NCBI RefSeq assembly: GCF_018448935.1
Contig: NZ_RCWC01000001.1
Location: 248,001 to 312,000, forward strand
Source: Photorhabdus noenieputensis
GTDB lineage: Bacteria > Pseudomonadota > Gammaproteobacteria > Enterobacterales > Enterobacteriaceae
DNA: 64,000 bases
Direction: 5' to 3'
Position 1 is the first letter of the stretch, and each line of letters begins with the position of its first letter. This document shows positions 46,777 through 55,270 of the stretch, piece by piece. The notes below the pieces were generated by a model that was not told the DNA's origin, did not search any database, and saw nothing but the letters and a program-made list of their open reading frames with translations. The translations under genes were made by a program, and so were the position numbers.

Positions 46777-47342
46777 TGCTTGTTCTCCAGTAAGTCGGGT
46801 CTATTAGCCCGGACGATGCGATAAATGCTAGTAATGCCTATTCCTAACCGATGGGATATTTCCGGCTTACTCAGCCCCTTTTCTAGCAGCTCAATAACTT
46901 CCAGTGCTTTACTGCGAGCAGTTGCTTTGCGGCCTTTGTACTTGCCCTTGAGCTTTGCCAGAGCTATCCCCTCGGCCTGACGTTCCAACATCATTTCACG
47001 CTCGAATGTGGCAATAGCCCCGATCATCGTCAGCATCAGCTTTCCTGTAGGTGTGGCTGTGTTGATGCCAATATTGAGGATATTCAGGGCCACCCCTTTA
47101 CCCTGAAGGTATTCCGAGACTTCCAGTAGATGGCGGGTATTACGGGCAAGGCGATCCAGTTTTGTTACCTGAACCACGTCGCCCTCACGAACAAACTCCA
47201 ACATTGCATGTAGTTCTGGACGGTCATCTTTTGCCCCGCTGATTTTCTCCCTGAATATCTTTTCGCATCCGGATAGCGCTTCGAGTTGTGTATCCAGACT
47301 TTGCCCGGTAGTAGACACACGGGCGTAGCCAACTGTAGCCAT
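46764..47342 (-). CDS. Serine recombinase (resolvase/invertase family)
   Basis: The product is 192 aa. The catalytic domain has YARVSTTGQSLDTQLEAL with the nucleophile Ser, then VTKLDRLARNTRHLLE and IGAIATFEREMMLER. The C-terminal helix-turn-helix is KGLSKPEISHRLGIGITSIYRIV. It is of the Tn3 resolvase/Hin invertase size class. It may act on a nearby dyad (47382-47461). It belongs to the island and precedes the secreted paralogues. Confidence 0.92.
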   Translation of the reverse strand: MATVGYARVSTTGQSLDTQLEALSGCEKIFREKISGAKDDRPELHAMLEFVREGDVVQVTKLDRLARNTRHLLEVSEYLQGKGVALNILNIGINTATPTGKLMLTMIGAIATFEREMMLERQAEGIALAKLKGKYKGRKATARSKALEVIELLEKGLSKPEISHRLGIGITSIYRIVRANRPDLLENKHCSD

Positions 47343-47381
47343 ATGAGCTCCTTACCCTGCCAATAGACCATGCTATGCTGC

Positions 47382-47461
47382 AAAGACCTGCCAAAACACC
47401 AAAACAACCCAGTGGCATGACCTCAACGGGCATTCCATCATTGCAGTGGTGGCAGATCTTT
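47382..47461. repeat. Imperfect inverted repeat upstream of serine recombinase
   Basis: AAAGACCTGCCA (47382-47393) against TGGCAGATCTTT (47450-47461), 11 of 12 matching. It sits just ahead of the recombinase gene. Possible recombination (res/hix-like) subsites. Confidence 0.45.
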
Positions 47462-47495
47462 AGGGCATGGTTACTGGCAGGGAGAAAGTGGTTGG

Positions 47496-47612
47496 TTAGA
47501 TTGAGGAAACGTCTCGGGGAGTGAGCATGTTGATGATTGTTTCAAGTAGAGCTGTGGTAAAGGCAACCAAGCCAGTTATCAGTGCCGGGACAATTACATC
47601 ACGTATAAACAT
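47496..47612 (-). CDS. 38-aa hydrophobic peptide, Fst/Ldr-like
   Basis: ATG 47612 has GGAGG at the best spacing. The product begins MFIRDVIVPALITGLVAFTT, followed by ALLETIINML and a charged end TPRDVSSI. A single membrane helix with V-P-x-x-x-G near its start and a charged C-terminus resembles Fst/Ldr type I toxins. An antisense RNA is not identified. A longer in-frame reading exists but lacks a ribosome binding site. Confidence 0.55.
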   Translation of the reverse strand: MFIRDVIVPALITGLVAFTTALLETIINMLTPRDVSSI

Positions 47613-47765
47613 AGTGCCTCCTGTTGTGGTTAACACGTTGCTTATACCGACGATAGGTTGACCTGTTGACCGAGGGCGGTGACACTTTTCAAATGATGTG
47701 AGATCTGCCAAAAGGTTGATGCTGTAAGCCATTACTTTAAAGTAACTCGCCTATGGCAACTGAAT

Positions 47766-47838
47766 CCCTATACATTTAAAGAAGCTATAGGGCTGTATTG
47801 CGGTGGGTTTCGGGGGTTACGGCGTTTAAACCCACTGC
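47766..47838. repeat. Two adjacent hairpins
   Basis: CCCTATA...TATAGGG (47766-47792) is followed by GCGGTGGGTTT...AAACCCACTGC (47800-47838, 10 of 11 matching). They lie downstream of the broken nuclease gene and could be structured RNA or terminators. Confidence 0.5.
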
Positions 47839-47882
47839 AATCCCCATGCTATCAACGTTTCGATGTAACCTTGTTCAAACGA

Positions 47883-48496
47883 TTAGCTTGATTTCAGGTT
47901 ACTAAGGATGTGCTCGACGTTTTTGGCTGGCAGCCAACGGTGAAGAGCTGTAGCGAATGATACCAGTGGCACCTGTAACTGGCGTTGCTTCTTTGTTCTG
48001 CCGTCATTACAACGTATGCCACATTTTTTCAGAGCCTCTTTAATGCCACGCAGCGGCTGTTTCTCGTGAGTGAGCATATCTGCATTCATGTTCTTTCTAG
48101 AATCATATGCATTCATTGCCGAGTTTGAATCAATGATGAGTGAATCGCCTTCGACGGTACGACAGGCGGTGATGATTCCGTCCAATAAAGCTGATTCAAA
48201 GCCAATAAGGCGATTGTTATCACGCACTAGATCGAACCAATCATCGCTTTCATCATGTTTGACCCTGATGATTGTCGTGTGAGGAGCCTCTTTTTTGATT
48301 TCTGTATATCTAATCAGATCGGCTGCCTTGTTTGGTGCTAAAGCGTGCTCTTCTTCGTCAAACTCAATGAGGTACAAGTGGTAGTTTGAACTGTCCTCAT
48401 TACCATTCCAGTAATGTTTTACGGCAAAATCAACGTAGTACTTGCCATTGCACATGCGATGCTGGGAATACAATTCATAATCACCGTAGGTGATGC
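47883..48496 (-). pseudogene. PD-(D/E)XK-like nuclease gene, 3' part (split by IS)
   Basis: The residues YGDYELYSQHRMCNGKYYVD lead into the core YVDFAV...HLYLIEFDEEEH, consistent with the Asp and E-x-D-E of a restriction-type nuclease fold. TIIRVKHDE follows, then a C-terminal helical region ending ILSNLKSS. The 5' part of the same gene is beyond the insertion sequence at 50078-50543. An ATG just before the repeat is probably fortuitous. Confidence 0.65.
48479..48496. repeat. Direct repeat flanking the insertion sequence (left)
   Basis: AATCACCGTAGGTGATGC, identical to 50078-50095. It includes the palindrome ATCACC-GTA-GGTGAT. Probably a duplicated target site. Confidence 0.75.
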
Positions 48497-50077
48497 AGAT
48501 TATTGACAAAGTGCTGGTTTTTTATCCGACACTTTGTTTTAATTAAGTTCCGTTCACTCAACGGAGCTTGCCACCATGTTAAGAACACCCCCTCTCCAGA
48601 CTTTCCCGCCCGAAACGCTCTCGCTTGACGAGCTGGTCCCTAAAAATCATTTAGTCCGTCAAGTCGATGCGGCCATTGATTTCGAATTTATCCGCGAATT
48701 AGTCGCCCCGTTGTATTGCCACAATAATGGCCGTCCTGCTATCGATCCGGTCATGCTGATTAAAATGATGTTACTCGGCTACTTGTTTGGCGTCCCCAGT
48801 GAACGCCGTCTGGTACAGGAAATTCAGGTTAATGTGGCTTACCGCTGGTTTCTGCGCCTCGGACTGACAGAAAAGGTCCCTGATGCCTCAACCCTGAGCC
48901 AGAACCGCCGCCGCCGTTTCAATCATACCGCGGTCTTCCAACAGATTTTTGACCACATTGTTGAACAGGCGATAGCCAAAGGATTTGTGGGCGGACACGT
49001 ACTCTATACCGACAGCACCCACCTGAAAGCCAGTGCCAATCCGCATAAATCGGAGAATGTCATGCGGTCGGTTCCCCCCGGTGCCTATGTTGATGCCCTG
49101 GATAAAGCCGTCACTCAAGACCGGGCGGCAGCCGGAAAAAAAGCCTGAAGCCAGCCCTTAAGGAACGGCAGAGAAAGACGAAGGTCAGTACCACCGATCC
49201 GGAAAGCGGGTTTATGCACCGGACCAACAAACCCAAGGGGTTCTTTTACCTTGACCACCGTACCGTGGATGGGCAAGTCGGTATTATCACCGATACCTAC
49301 GCCACACCGGGTAATGTCCACGACAGCCAGCCTTTTATCAAACGTTTGACGCGTCAGTTAGAGCGTTTTGCTCTCAGTCCCCTTGCGGTTGGGTTGGATG
49401 CGGGCTATTTTACGGCCCCGGTTTGTTATCTGACGGAACAGTTAGGCATGACGCCCATTATCGGTTATCGCCGCCCAAACAAGGGACCGAACACCTTTCA
49501 GAAGAAACATTTCACCTATGACAGGCAGCAAGATTGCTATGTCTGCCCGCAGGGCGAAAACCTGATTTATACCACAACCGACCGTCAGGGATACCGGCAT
49601 TATCAAGCGCCGGCAACTCTCTGCCAGAGCTGTCCGCAGCGTGATGCCTGCACTCACGCGAAAGGCGGAAAAATGCTAACCCGCCATGTCTGGGAGGCCA
49701 GTAAAGAGCAGGCCAGAGAAAACCGATTAACCCCGTGGGGGAAGACGCTCTACAAACGAAGAAAGGAGACGATAGAGCGTAGTTTTGCGGATGCGAAGCA
49801 GCATCACGGGCACCGCTATGCCCGTTTTCGTGGGTTGCAGAAAGTGCAAATACAGTGTCTCCTAGCGGCAACAGCCCAAAATATCAAGAAGATAGCCTTG
49901 CTGGTCGCAAAGCTATGTTGTTTTTATCTCTGGAGAGCGAGTATTTTATTGCAGGAGAAGCGAAAATAGCGCCCTGGCGGGGGATTAAACCGGGTTAATG
50001 AGGAAAATGGATGGCATTATGATTCATAATGAAAGGAACAAACCTCGTTAAAAATAACGAGGTTTGTCAGCGGTCTG
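48497..50077 (+). mobile_element. IS1182-like insertion sequence
   Basis: 1581 bp between the 18-bp direct repeats. Each end carries a strong hairpin: ACAAAGTG...CACTTTGT on the left and ACAAACCTCGTTA...TAACGAGGTTTGT on the right. The ends also share TGACAAA near the outer border. It contains one transposase split by an A7 run. The element splits the nuclease gene of the island. Confidence 0.8.
48576..49969 (+). CDS. IS1182-family transposase, two frames joined at A7
   Basis: The first frame (48576-49148) has SLDELVPKNHLVRQVDAAID, the N-terminal DUF772-type region RPAIDPVMLIKMMLLGYLFG, and DASTLSQNRRRRF. It ends at TGA soon after GGAAAAAAAGCC. A -1 slip on the seven A residues enters the second frame, which carries the DDE domain: IITDTYATPGNVHDSQPF, VGLDAGYFTAPV, a C-rich insertion (CPQGENL, CQSCPQRDACTH) and KETIERSFADAKQHHGHRYA. 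The heptamer A-AAA-AAA suits programmed -1 frameshifting; alternatively it is an inactivating slip. Confidence 0.75.
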
Positions 50078-50095
50078 AATCACCGTAGGTGATGC
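50078..50095. repeat. Direct repeat flanking the insertion sequence (right)
   Basis: Second copy of AATCACCGTAGGTGATGC. Confidence 0.75.
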
Positions 50096-50543
50096 TTGTA
50101 AGTTCGGCATCAATAAATTCACGGAGTTTGTGACCAAAGACAACCTCTCTCCGACTTAGCCCTTTTGGACGAGAAAGCCTGATACCAGTGTATTGTTCGA
50201 CCTTCTGAGCAACTTCTAGATGCTTGTGATTTCGGGAACCGTAAGTCAGTAAGACTAAGGCTGAACGGGCTGAAATCCACGTATCTTTGCCGATTTGGTC
50301 ATGTAGAACGGCACCTATCTCACGAATTTCACGCTCGAAGATGTCACTGGGTAATTTTTGAACCATGCTCTGGCTGGTTTTATACCAAATAGCCCTTGAA
50401 CCACGGGGCTTCGGTAGGTTTTTAAACAGCATATAGAGGTTTAATTGCCATTTCCGATCCTCGGTCTGGCGAAACATTCTGTGACGAGGATGGGGGCGAT
50501 CGAGCGGCGTATAAAGTTTGTTATGGCTAGTAATGTGATTCAT
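50078..50543 (-). pseudogene. PD-(D/E)XK-like nuclease gene, 5' part (split by IS)
   Basis: ATG 50543 begins MNHITSHNKLYTPLDRPHPR. The N-terminal region is Arg/Lys-rich and its last part, RREVVFGHKLREFIDAELTS, would supply the catalytic-helix Glu of the nuclease. After ITYGD the IS takes over. Joining this end to the 3' part restores one continuous frame across the duplicated repeat. The start lies 3 bp after the integrase stop, so the two formed an operon. Confidence 0.65.
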
Positions 50544-50545
50544 CG

Positions 50546-52249
50546 TTATGCCCTCCCGTTCAACTGGTGGAACATGCTTAACAATGTGTAAGGCTTCACG
50601 TCTGAGACGATCTCACGAAATTCAATCGAGTTAACCAACCCCTGCATAACTTGTTGTTCTTGATGCAAAGAATTTCCATAATTGCTGGTTTTGTGGCCCA
50701 TCAATCTGCAAACCCTCTCGTCAGACTCAGTTAGAGCTGCGATCTTATCTCTGAAGGTATGTCTAAATCCATGTAATGTAACGTGTTTTGGCTGATTAAG
50801 CTCTTTTCTGAAATTTCGGATAAACCATTCACTAGGTTTGGCAGAGTATCCATCCTGAATGACAGGAATGTTTGGAAACAAGCGAGCGTCACTACCTGTT
50901 TTTTCTTTCAAGTCATTGACGAATCTTAAGAAACCAAATCTGATTAGTTCATTGTGCAAGGGGATGTACCGTTTTGCATTAGGCGTTTTAAGCCATTGAT
51001 CATCGTGTCGTTTATCAATTCGGATACACGGAACTTCACCAACTGTTTCAATATCATCAATGTACAGCTGAGCAATCTCTCCGGCACGCATCCCCGTAAA
51101 TAGGCAAATCAAAGGTAAGAAGAAATGGTGTGGGTGCTGAACTTTGCTGGTCTTGATCCCAATATGATCAGTAAACAAAGGCTGACTGAATACCTTTTTG
51201 GCTTCGTCATCCGTAGCGGCAGGGCGATCATCTTTGTGATTTTTCTTTGGCTGGGGGATGCCCTTGCTTGGAAATGGGCTCGTGTTGATATGTTTTCTGT
51301 CTACAACCCAATCAAAGAACTGAGCGATTTTTCCTTGATGCCCGCTGGCGGTAACTAAGCTAATCGGTGAGCCGTCATTAGCTTCAATGAGTTCGCGTAG
51401 ATTGGATTGCAGTAGCACCTCTTTTTTAAGCCCTAGCGGGAGTTTTGACAGGCTTTCGTAGAGTTCTCTCCCCATCGAACCCGTGATGGTGTGTACGTGA
51501 ACATCGCCGAAAAAGCTGATAACTAGAGCCCTGTACCAGTCATATTTGTTTGTGGTTTTCCGTGAGTGTCCTCTGACTTTGTTTTCTTCGGCATATTTTT
51601 CGAAAAGTTCAGAAAGTGAAGGGCTTTCATTGATTTCACTGATGCCAATGGATAAAGGGGCTTCGGTGGAGAATGAATTGCTCAGGCGTGATTTGCGTCC
51701 GAGAATGATGTCTCTGGTATCACTTAAGGACTGAATTTTACCCAACGCAACCTCGCGGGCGATAAACTGAATATCAGAATCACTTAGAGATGCCCTGAGA
51801 TGAGGCAACTTATCAAGGATGATGTCAGCTTCTGATTGGCGAGTATCTGGCCTGTTGTCTAACTTTACCCGCCTGCCCAAATCTTCTTGCAACATATCAA
51901 TGACATGAAGAATATCGTCAACGTCTGTTCCTGTTCGTTCTGAGCGATCAAACCAGCGTTCTGTTTCTTCTGCTGTCCACTCCGCTATTTGGGCTTTAAG
52001 CGCTAAATCGATGGCATTCTTTTGTTGGTCATTCATAGTTTTGCTCTTCTGGCTGGGGGCCCCCAGCGAAGCGACCATTTTCATACAAAGTGTATGTGTG
52101 CGGAGGGCCAGAGTCTGAGCAAGAACAAGATCTGCTGTTTGTAGACTAAATCTGAATTCGGTAACACAGCCCTGCAACGTAATACGCTTTCTGAACCACC
52201 AGCGATGGTTTCGCTTGTAGAGGTAATGGGGGATATTGTTTGATGGCAT
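50546..52249 (-). CDS. Large tyrosine integrase of the ssrA island
   Basis: The product is 567 aa from ATG 52249 (AGGAG upstream). The N-terminal YLYKRNHRWWFRKRIT resembles the DUF6538-type domain. The core-binding part is near residues 200-320, and the catalytic residues are in LFTGMRAGEIAQL (Arg), LHGFRHTFRDK (His-x-x-Arg) and VCRLMGHKTSNYG (His). The terminal Tyr is probably in the SNYGNSLH segment. It sits 81 bp from the attachment copy at 52330, as expected for island integrases. It leads the operon with the nuclease gene. Confidence 0.88.
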   Translation of the reverse strand: MPSNNIPHYLYKRNHRWWFRKRITLQGCVTEFRFSLQTADLVLAQTLALRTHTLCMKMVASLGAPSQKSKTMNDQQKNAIDLALKAQIAEWTAEETERWFDRSERTGTDVDDILHVIDMLQEDLGRRVKLDNRPDTRQSEADIILDKLPHLRASLSDSDIQFIAREVALGKIQSLSDTRDIILGRKSRLSNSFSTEAPLSIGISEINESPSLSELFEKYAEENKVRGHSRKTTNKYDWYRALVISFFGDVHVHTITGSMGRELYESLSKLPLGLKKEVLLQSNLRELIEANDGSPISLVTASGHQGKIAQFFDWVVDRKHINTSPFPSKGIPQPKKNHKDDRPAATDDEAKKVFSQPLFTDHIGIKTSKVQHPHHFFLPLICLFTGMRAGEIAQLYIDDIETVGEVPCIRIDKRHDDQWLKTPNAKRYIPLHNELIRFGFLRFVNDLKEKTGSDARLFPNIPVIQDGYSAKPSEWFIRNFRKELNQPKHVTLHGFRHTFRDKIAALTESDERVCRLMGHKTSNYGNSLHQEQQVMQGLVNSIEFREIVSDVKPYTLLSMFHQLNGRA

Positions 52250-52290
52250 ATGGTACACTCCTGAGTCACAGTTGTGCCACACGCCCAAAG

Positions 52291-52326
52291 AAAAACGGCC
52301 TGAATCTCTAAGAGAATTAAGCCGTT
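52291..52326 (-). terminator. Terminator next to proximal ssrA fragment
   Basis: On the minus strand AACGGC...GCCGTT pairs with an internal bulge, then TTTTTCTTT. The island appears to supply a replacement terminator for ssrA. Confidence 0.7.
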
Positions 52327-52329
52327 AGG

Positions 52330-52361
52330 TTTGGTGGAGCTGGCGGGAGTTGAACCCGCGT
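52330..52361 (-). other. ssrA (tmRNA) 3'-end attachment site between island and prophage
   Basis: The complement of 52332-52361 begins ACGCGGGTTCAACTCCCGCC and ends AGCTCCACCA, i.e. the last 30 nt of tmRNA. Identity with the distal copy covers 15 bp (52330-52344). It lies between the two integrase genes, so it is the junction of the island on the left and the prophage on the right. The intact ssrA gene is not in the window. Confidence 0.82.
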
Positions 52362-52436
52362 TAATTGTTTTGCATCTTATTGTTATAAATAATATTTTTA
52401 TGAAATATCTTCGCTGCGTATCCTTTGCAGCTCCTT

Positions 52437-53621
52437 TCATGTCCCACCACTGACCTGTTTGGGTTTGTATGTGCTGCCGTCATAGTCTTTCAGATATGAT
52501 CCATAATGTCTGAAAAGCATCTCTGGGCCTTTATGTCCCATTTGAGCGGCAAGCCAGAAAAGATTAACTCCCTGGCTAATGTGTTTTGTTGCAAATGTGT
52601 GCCTTGTCTGATATGGGTTGCGATACCGAATTCCAGCCTTTCTCAGTGTAGGCACCCAGGCTTTTTTACGAATTGCATCTGCACCTGCCCAAGCCTCGCC
52701 TGTTTTAGGATCTTCAAATATCACGTTGCCTTTCATGAAAGTGAATGCCTTCTGATTTAATAGGGCCGACATAGCGTCAGTGTTCAGTTCGACTTTTCTG
52801 GTACCGGCTTTTGTCTTCGTTCCTTTTATTATTCCCACAACTTTTGCCGACTGGACATGTGCGGTTTTGCCAATAAAGTCGATATCTTGCCACCGAAGCG
52901 CACATAACTCGGAGCTTCTAAGTCCTGTATGTATCGCAAAAAGGAATAAATTTTCCCATTGCTTTTGTTTATTGCCTGCTGCTGACAGTAATGCAGTAAC
53001 CTCGTTAGGAGATAGGGGGTCAACAATATATTCGCTATCATTTTCTATTCGTTCAGTTTGATACCGTGATGCTGTGACTAAATTCACAGGATTCATACTA
53101 ATCAGGCAATCAGTAACTGCTTCATCTATGGCGCTTCGTAAAAATGACAGATTGTTCCTGATTGTTTTCAGAGCAGTTGATCGTTTTTGAATCCAAGTTT
53201 TTAATATTGCTGGTGTTAACTCTATAACGGGAATTTTATGTAATTCAGATAGAGCAGTTTTACATTTTTTATATCCATTAATTGTGGATGGTGATAAATT
53301 TCGGGTTTCACAGATTTTTAAATACTCATCTAAATAATCTTTTATTGTTCTACCTTTATTGACATTTCCGAATATTTTTAGACGTGATGAATTAGGGAAA
53401 AATTCAGCATAAATAAAAATATCCCGTTCAATTTTATTGTATATTTCGCCGAGTTTACGCTCGGCATATTTAATATTTTTGGGCGTCACTTCCAGATTTG
53501 AGAGGGGTTCTCGGCATTTAACCCCCTTATATGTAAAAGAGATATTTATAGTTTCACCAGAACGATGTTTCCTTACTGTAATGCCTCTGGGCAATTTGCT
53601 ATACTGTTTTTCCTGGCCCAC
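52437..53621 (-). CDS. int: Prophage tyrosine integrase
   Basis: The product is 394 aa. The arm-type N-terminal domain (DUF3596-like, GITVRKHRSGETINISFTYK) is followed by the core-binding region RNLSPSTINGYKKCKTALSE. The catalytic residues are in IHTGLRSSELCALRWQDID (Arg), NPYQTRHTFATKH (Arg), AAQMGHKG (His) and LFRHYGSYL (Tyr). The C-terminus lies 76 bp from the ssrA attachment site. The gene overlaps xis by 49 bp, a common int/xis arrangement. Confidence 0.93.
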   Translation of the reverse strand: MGQEKQYSKLPRGITVRKHRSGETINISFTYKGVKCREPLSNLEVTPKNIKYAERKLGEIYNKIERDIFIYAEFFPNSSRLKIFGNVNKGRTIKDYLDEYLKICETRNLSPSTINGYKKCKTALSELHKIPVIELTPAILKTWIQKRSTALKTIRNNLSFLRSAIDEAVTDCLISMNPVNLVTASRYQTERIENDSEYIVDPLSPNEVTALLSAAGNKQKQWENLFLFAIHTGLRSSELCALRWQDIDFIGKTAHVQSAKVVGIIKGTKTKAGTRKVELNTDAMSALLNQKAFTFMKGNVIFEDPKTGEAWAGADAIRKKAWVPTLRKAGIRYRNPYQTRHTFATKHISQGVNLFWLAAQMGHKGPEMLFRHYGSYLKDYDGSTYKPKQVSGGT

Positions 53622-53788
53622 TTAGCTACCTCATTTAAATCAATCCAGCGTTCCTTAACACCTTCAACTTTCAGTACATGTACGCCATCAAGCCAAACAC
53701 CGCGCTGAATGCGTTTATTAATTGCATCAACTGTTTCCCCTGTTGCATAGCAATAAGTGGATATGGGAACACATTCAATATTTACCAT
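53573..53788 (-). CDS. xis: Excisionase
   Basis: The product is 71 aa. CVPISTYCYATGETVDAINK is followed by RIQRGVWLDGVHVLKVEGVKERWIDLNEVAKWA (winged-helix excisionase pattern, DUF1233-like W-x-x-G). It directs excision with Int. GAGGT is upstream, within the end of the next gene. Confidence 0.8.
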   Translation of the reverse strand: MVNIECVPISTYCYATGETVDAINKRIQRGVWLDGVHVLKVEGVKERWIDLNEVAKWARKNSIANCPEALQ

Positions 53789-53792
53789 TTAT

Positions 53793-53963
53793 TTACCTCA
53801 CATGGTTTTGCCTCATCATTGATATAATGATCAGATCAACGGCAGCACAAACACGGGTAATATCACCTTGATTGCAAGATGTATTTTTGACACTGGCTGC
53901 TAATCTTCCCAATTTGATATCGAAGTTGGTTAATAACTGTTGTCCTGGTTGCCAGGGTTGCAT
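53793..53963 (-). CDS. Small phage protein of unknown function
   Basis: The product is 56 aa from ATG 53963 (MQPWQPGQQLLTNFDIKLGR), with RVCAAVDLIIISMM near the end. Its stop is 4 bp before the xis start, and its coding sequence supplies the xis ribosome binding site, so it is likely translated. Family not recognised. Confidence 0.5.
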   Translation of the reverse strand: MQPWQPGQQLLTNFDIKLGRLAASVKNTSCNQGDITRVCAAVDLIIISMMRQNHVR

Positions 53964-54033
53964 GATGGTTCTCCGGTCAATGGATTTACCATCATGCTAT
54001 TCATTGTGTTACCTGATTTCTGATTAAGCTTAA

Positions 54034-54201
54034 TCAGTTTTGAGTGTGAATTATGGCCTCAATGGGTAAACACTCAAAAATTCCAGGGCCTTGCATCCCC
54101 ATATCTGCTATGCAATTTTTTTCATCCTGGTAAATATGGCCGTAAGGAATGTACTGGCAGTTTATCGAAGAACATACAAGTAGAAACAGACCGTATATCA
54201 T
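54034..54201 (-). CDS. DUF1482-like small phage protein
   Basis: The product is 55 aa: an N-terminal hydrophobic segment MIYGLFLLVCSSINCQYIPY, then DEKNCIADMG and CLPIEAII. Size and Cys spacing fit the DUF1482 phage proteins often found near xis. The start overlaps the preceding stop (ATGA). Confidence 0.6.
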   Translation of the reverse strand: MIYGLFLLVCSSINCQYIPYGHIYQDEKNCIADMGMQGPGIFECLPIEAIIHTQN

Positions 54202-54374
54202 TTTCGGTCCCTCATTTTCTCGATAGCTTGAGAATTGGATACTGGAACTATTTTAACGTCAAATGGGAAATCATAGAGTACATTACAACTCCTATCGATA
54301 ATGATGATCCCATTGCGACCATCAGGTAGCGTTAATTTAACAATTTCATTTTTGCTGTGTGAATGTCTTAACAT
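54198..54374 (-). CDS. Small phage protein of unknown function
   Basis: The product is 58 aa (MLRHSHSKNEIVKLTLPDGR, then GIIIIDRSCNVLYDFPFDVKI). It begins after AAAGAGACAGACCA, a variant of the start motif shared by other genes of this prophage. The small beta-rich look is vaguely CsrA-like, but I cannot confirm that. The ATGA overlap couples it to the DUF1482-like gene. Confidence 0.55.
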   Translation of the reverse strand: MLRHSHSKNEIVKLTLPDGRNGIIIIDRSCNVLYDFPFDVKIVPVSNSQAIEKMRDRK

Positions 54375-54532
54375 TGGTCTGTCTCTTTTAATTTACCTTC
54401 AATTTCGCATTCTGCTGCATGTTTTTTATCTAATAGACACATGACGAGAAATACAAACGTAAATTCTACATGCTTGTCGGATTTATTTTTTGATATTATT
54501 CCCTTGTGTTAATTTAAGGTAATGTTAAATAT

Positions 54533-54721
54533 CTAATGGAGGTAATGTTGATTATTTCCAGTTAATTCATTTTCCATTGAGGCCAGTAATTTATTTTTTA
54601 ACTGAGCAATGATTTTCTTTTCTTCATCTGTAATATCTTGACTTTCTCCTGTTATCCATTCTACTTGGTATTTATTTAGGTTTTCATCAAATGAGATAAT
54701 GATTTCTAATCGTGCAGCCAT
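54533..54721 (-). CDS. Small phage protein of unknown function
   Basis: The product is 62 aa: MAARLEIIISFDENLNKYQV, then an acidic/basic helix DEEKKIIAQLKNKLLASMEN. GGAGTG lies upstream of ATG 54721. It follows the Gp157-like gene in the early left operon. Confidence 0.55.
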   Translation of the reverse strand: MAARLEIIISFDENLNKYQVEWITGESQDITDEEKKIIAQLKNKLLASMENELTGNNQHYLH

Positions 54722-54772
54722 AAATCACTCCATATTATTTATTGTCCCAGTATTTGTGGGATGTAATGAATA

Positions 54773-55270
54773 TTAACGTACTTGCAGGCTTCTCTGGCCG
54801 ATTTCAATATGAGCTCCCGGTACATTGATACCGTTTTCAATAGCTTCTTTGATAGCTTTTTTGTCCGGGGCGGTAATTGTCTGCACATCAACTAACTCAT
54901 CAGGTAATTTTGACTCATCATCAATGATGACATTCATAATACCTTTTCTGGCTGTGAACGTGTTTCTGGTAGTTCGTAGTGAATCCATGCCCGCTTTCAG
55001 TAAACAGTCCAGCGCATACTTTTTTAGGTTTTTTACTTGCCTTTCGAATGATTTTTTACGGTCAGTGAGTCGCTTAGACTCATCCGCAAGAATCTTGGCT
55101 TGGCCTTCTATATTGCGAACATGGATCATGATAGCGTCAAGTTTATCACCGATAGTACATTCGATACTTTCAAGTGTATCGGCGATATCTTCTGGCGAGA
55201 ACTCGCCGGTTTCTACCAACTGTTGTAATTTTTCATAATCTGCTGCTAATGCAATTGCGGTTGTGGTCAT
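54773..55270 (-). CDS. Siphovirus Gp157-family protein
   Basis: The product is 165 aa from ATG 55270. The predicted coiled-coil centre is ESKRLTDRKKSFERQVKNLKKYALDCLLKAG, with key residues of the Gp157 family (core AGMDSLRTTRNTFTARKG). The C-terminus has IPGAHIE-like PGAHIEIGQRSL. Gp157 proteins are linked to phage resistance and recombination modules. The start overlaps the recombinase stop (ATGA) and has the prophage start motif. Confidence 0.8.
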   Translation of the reverse strand: MTTTAIALAADYEKLQQLVETGEFSPEDIADTLESIECTIGDKLDAIMIHVRNIEGQAKILADESKRLTDRKKSFERQVKNLKKYALDCLLKAGMDSLRTTRNTFTARKGIMNVIIDDESKLPDELVDVQTITAPDKKAIKEAIENGINVPGAHIEIGQRSLQVR

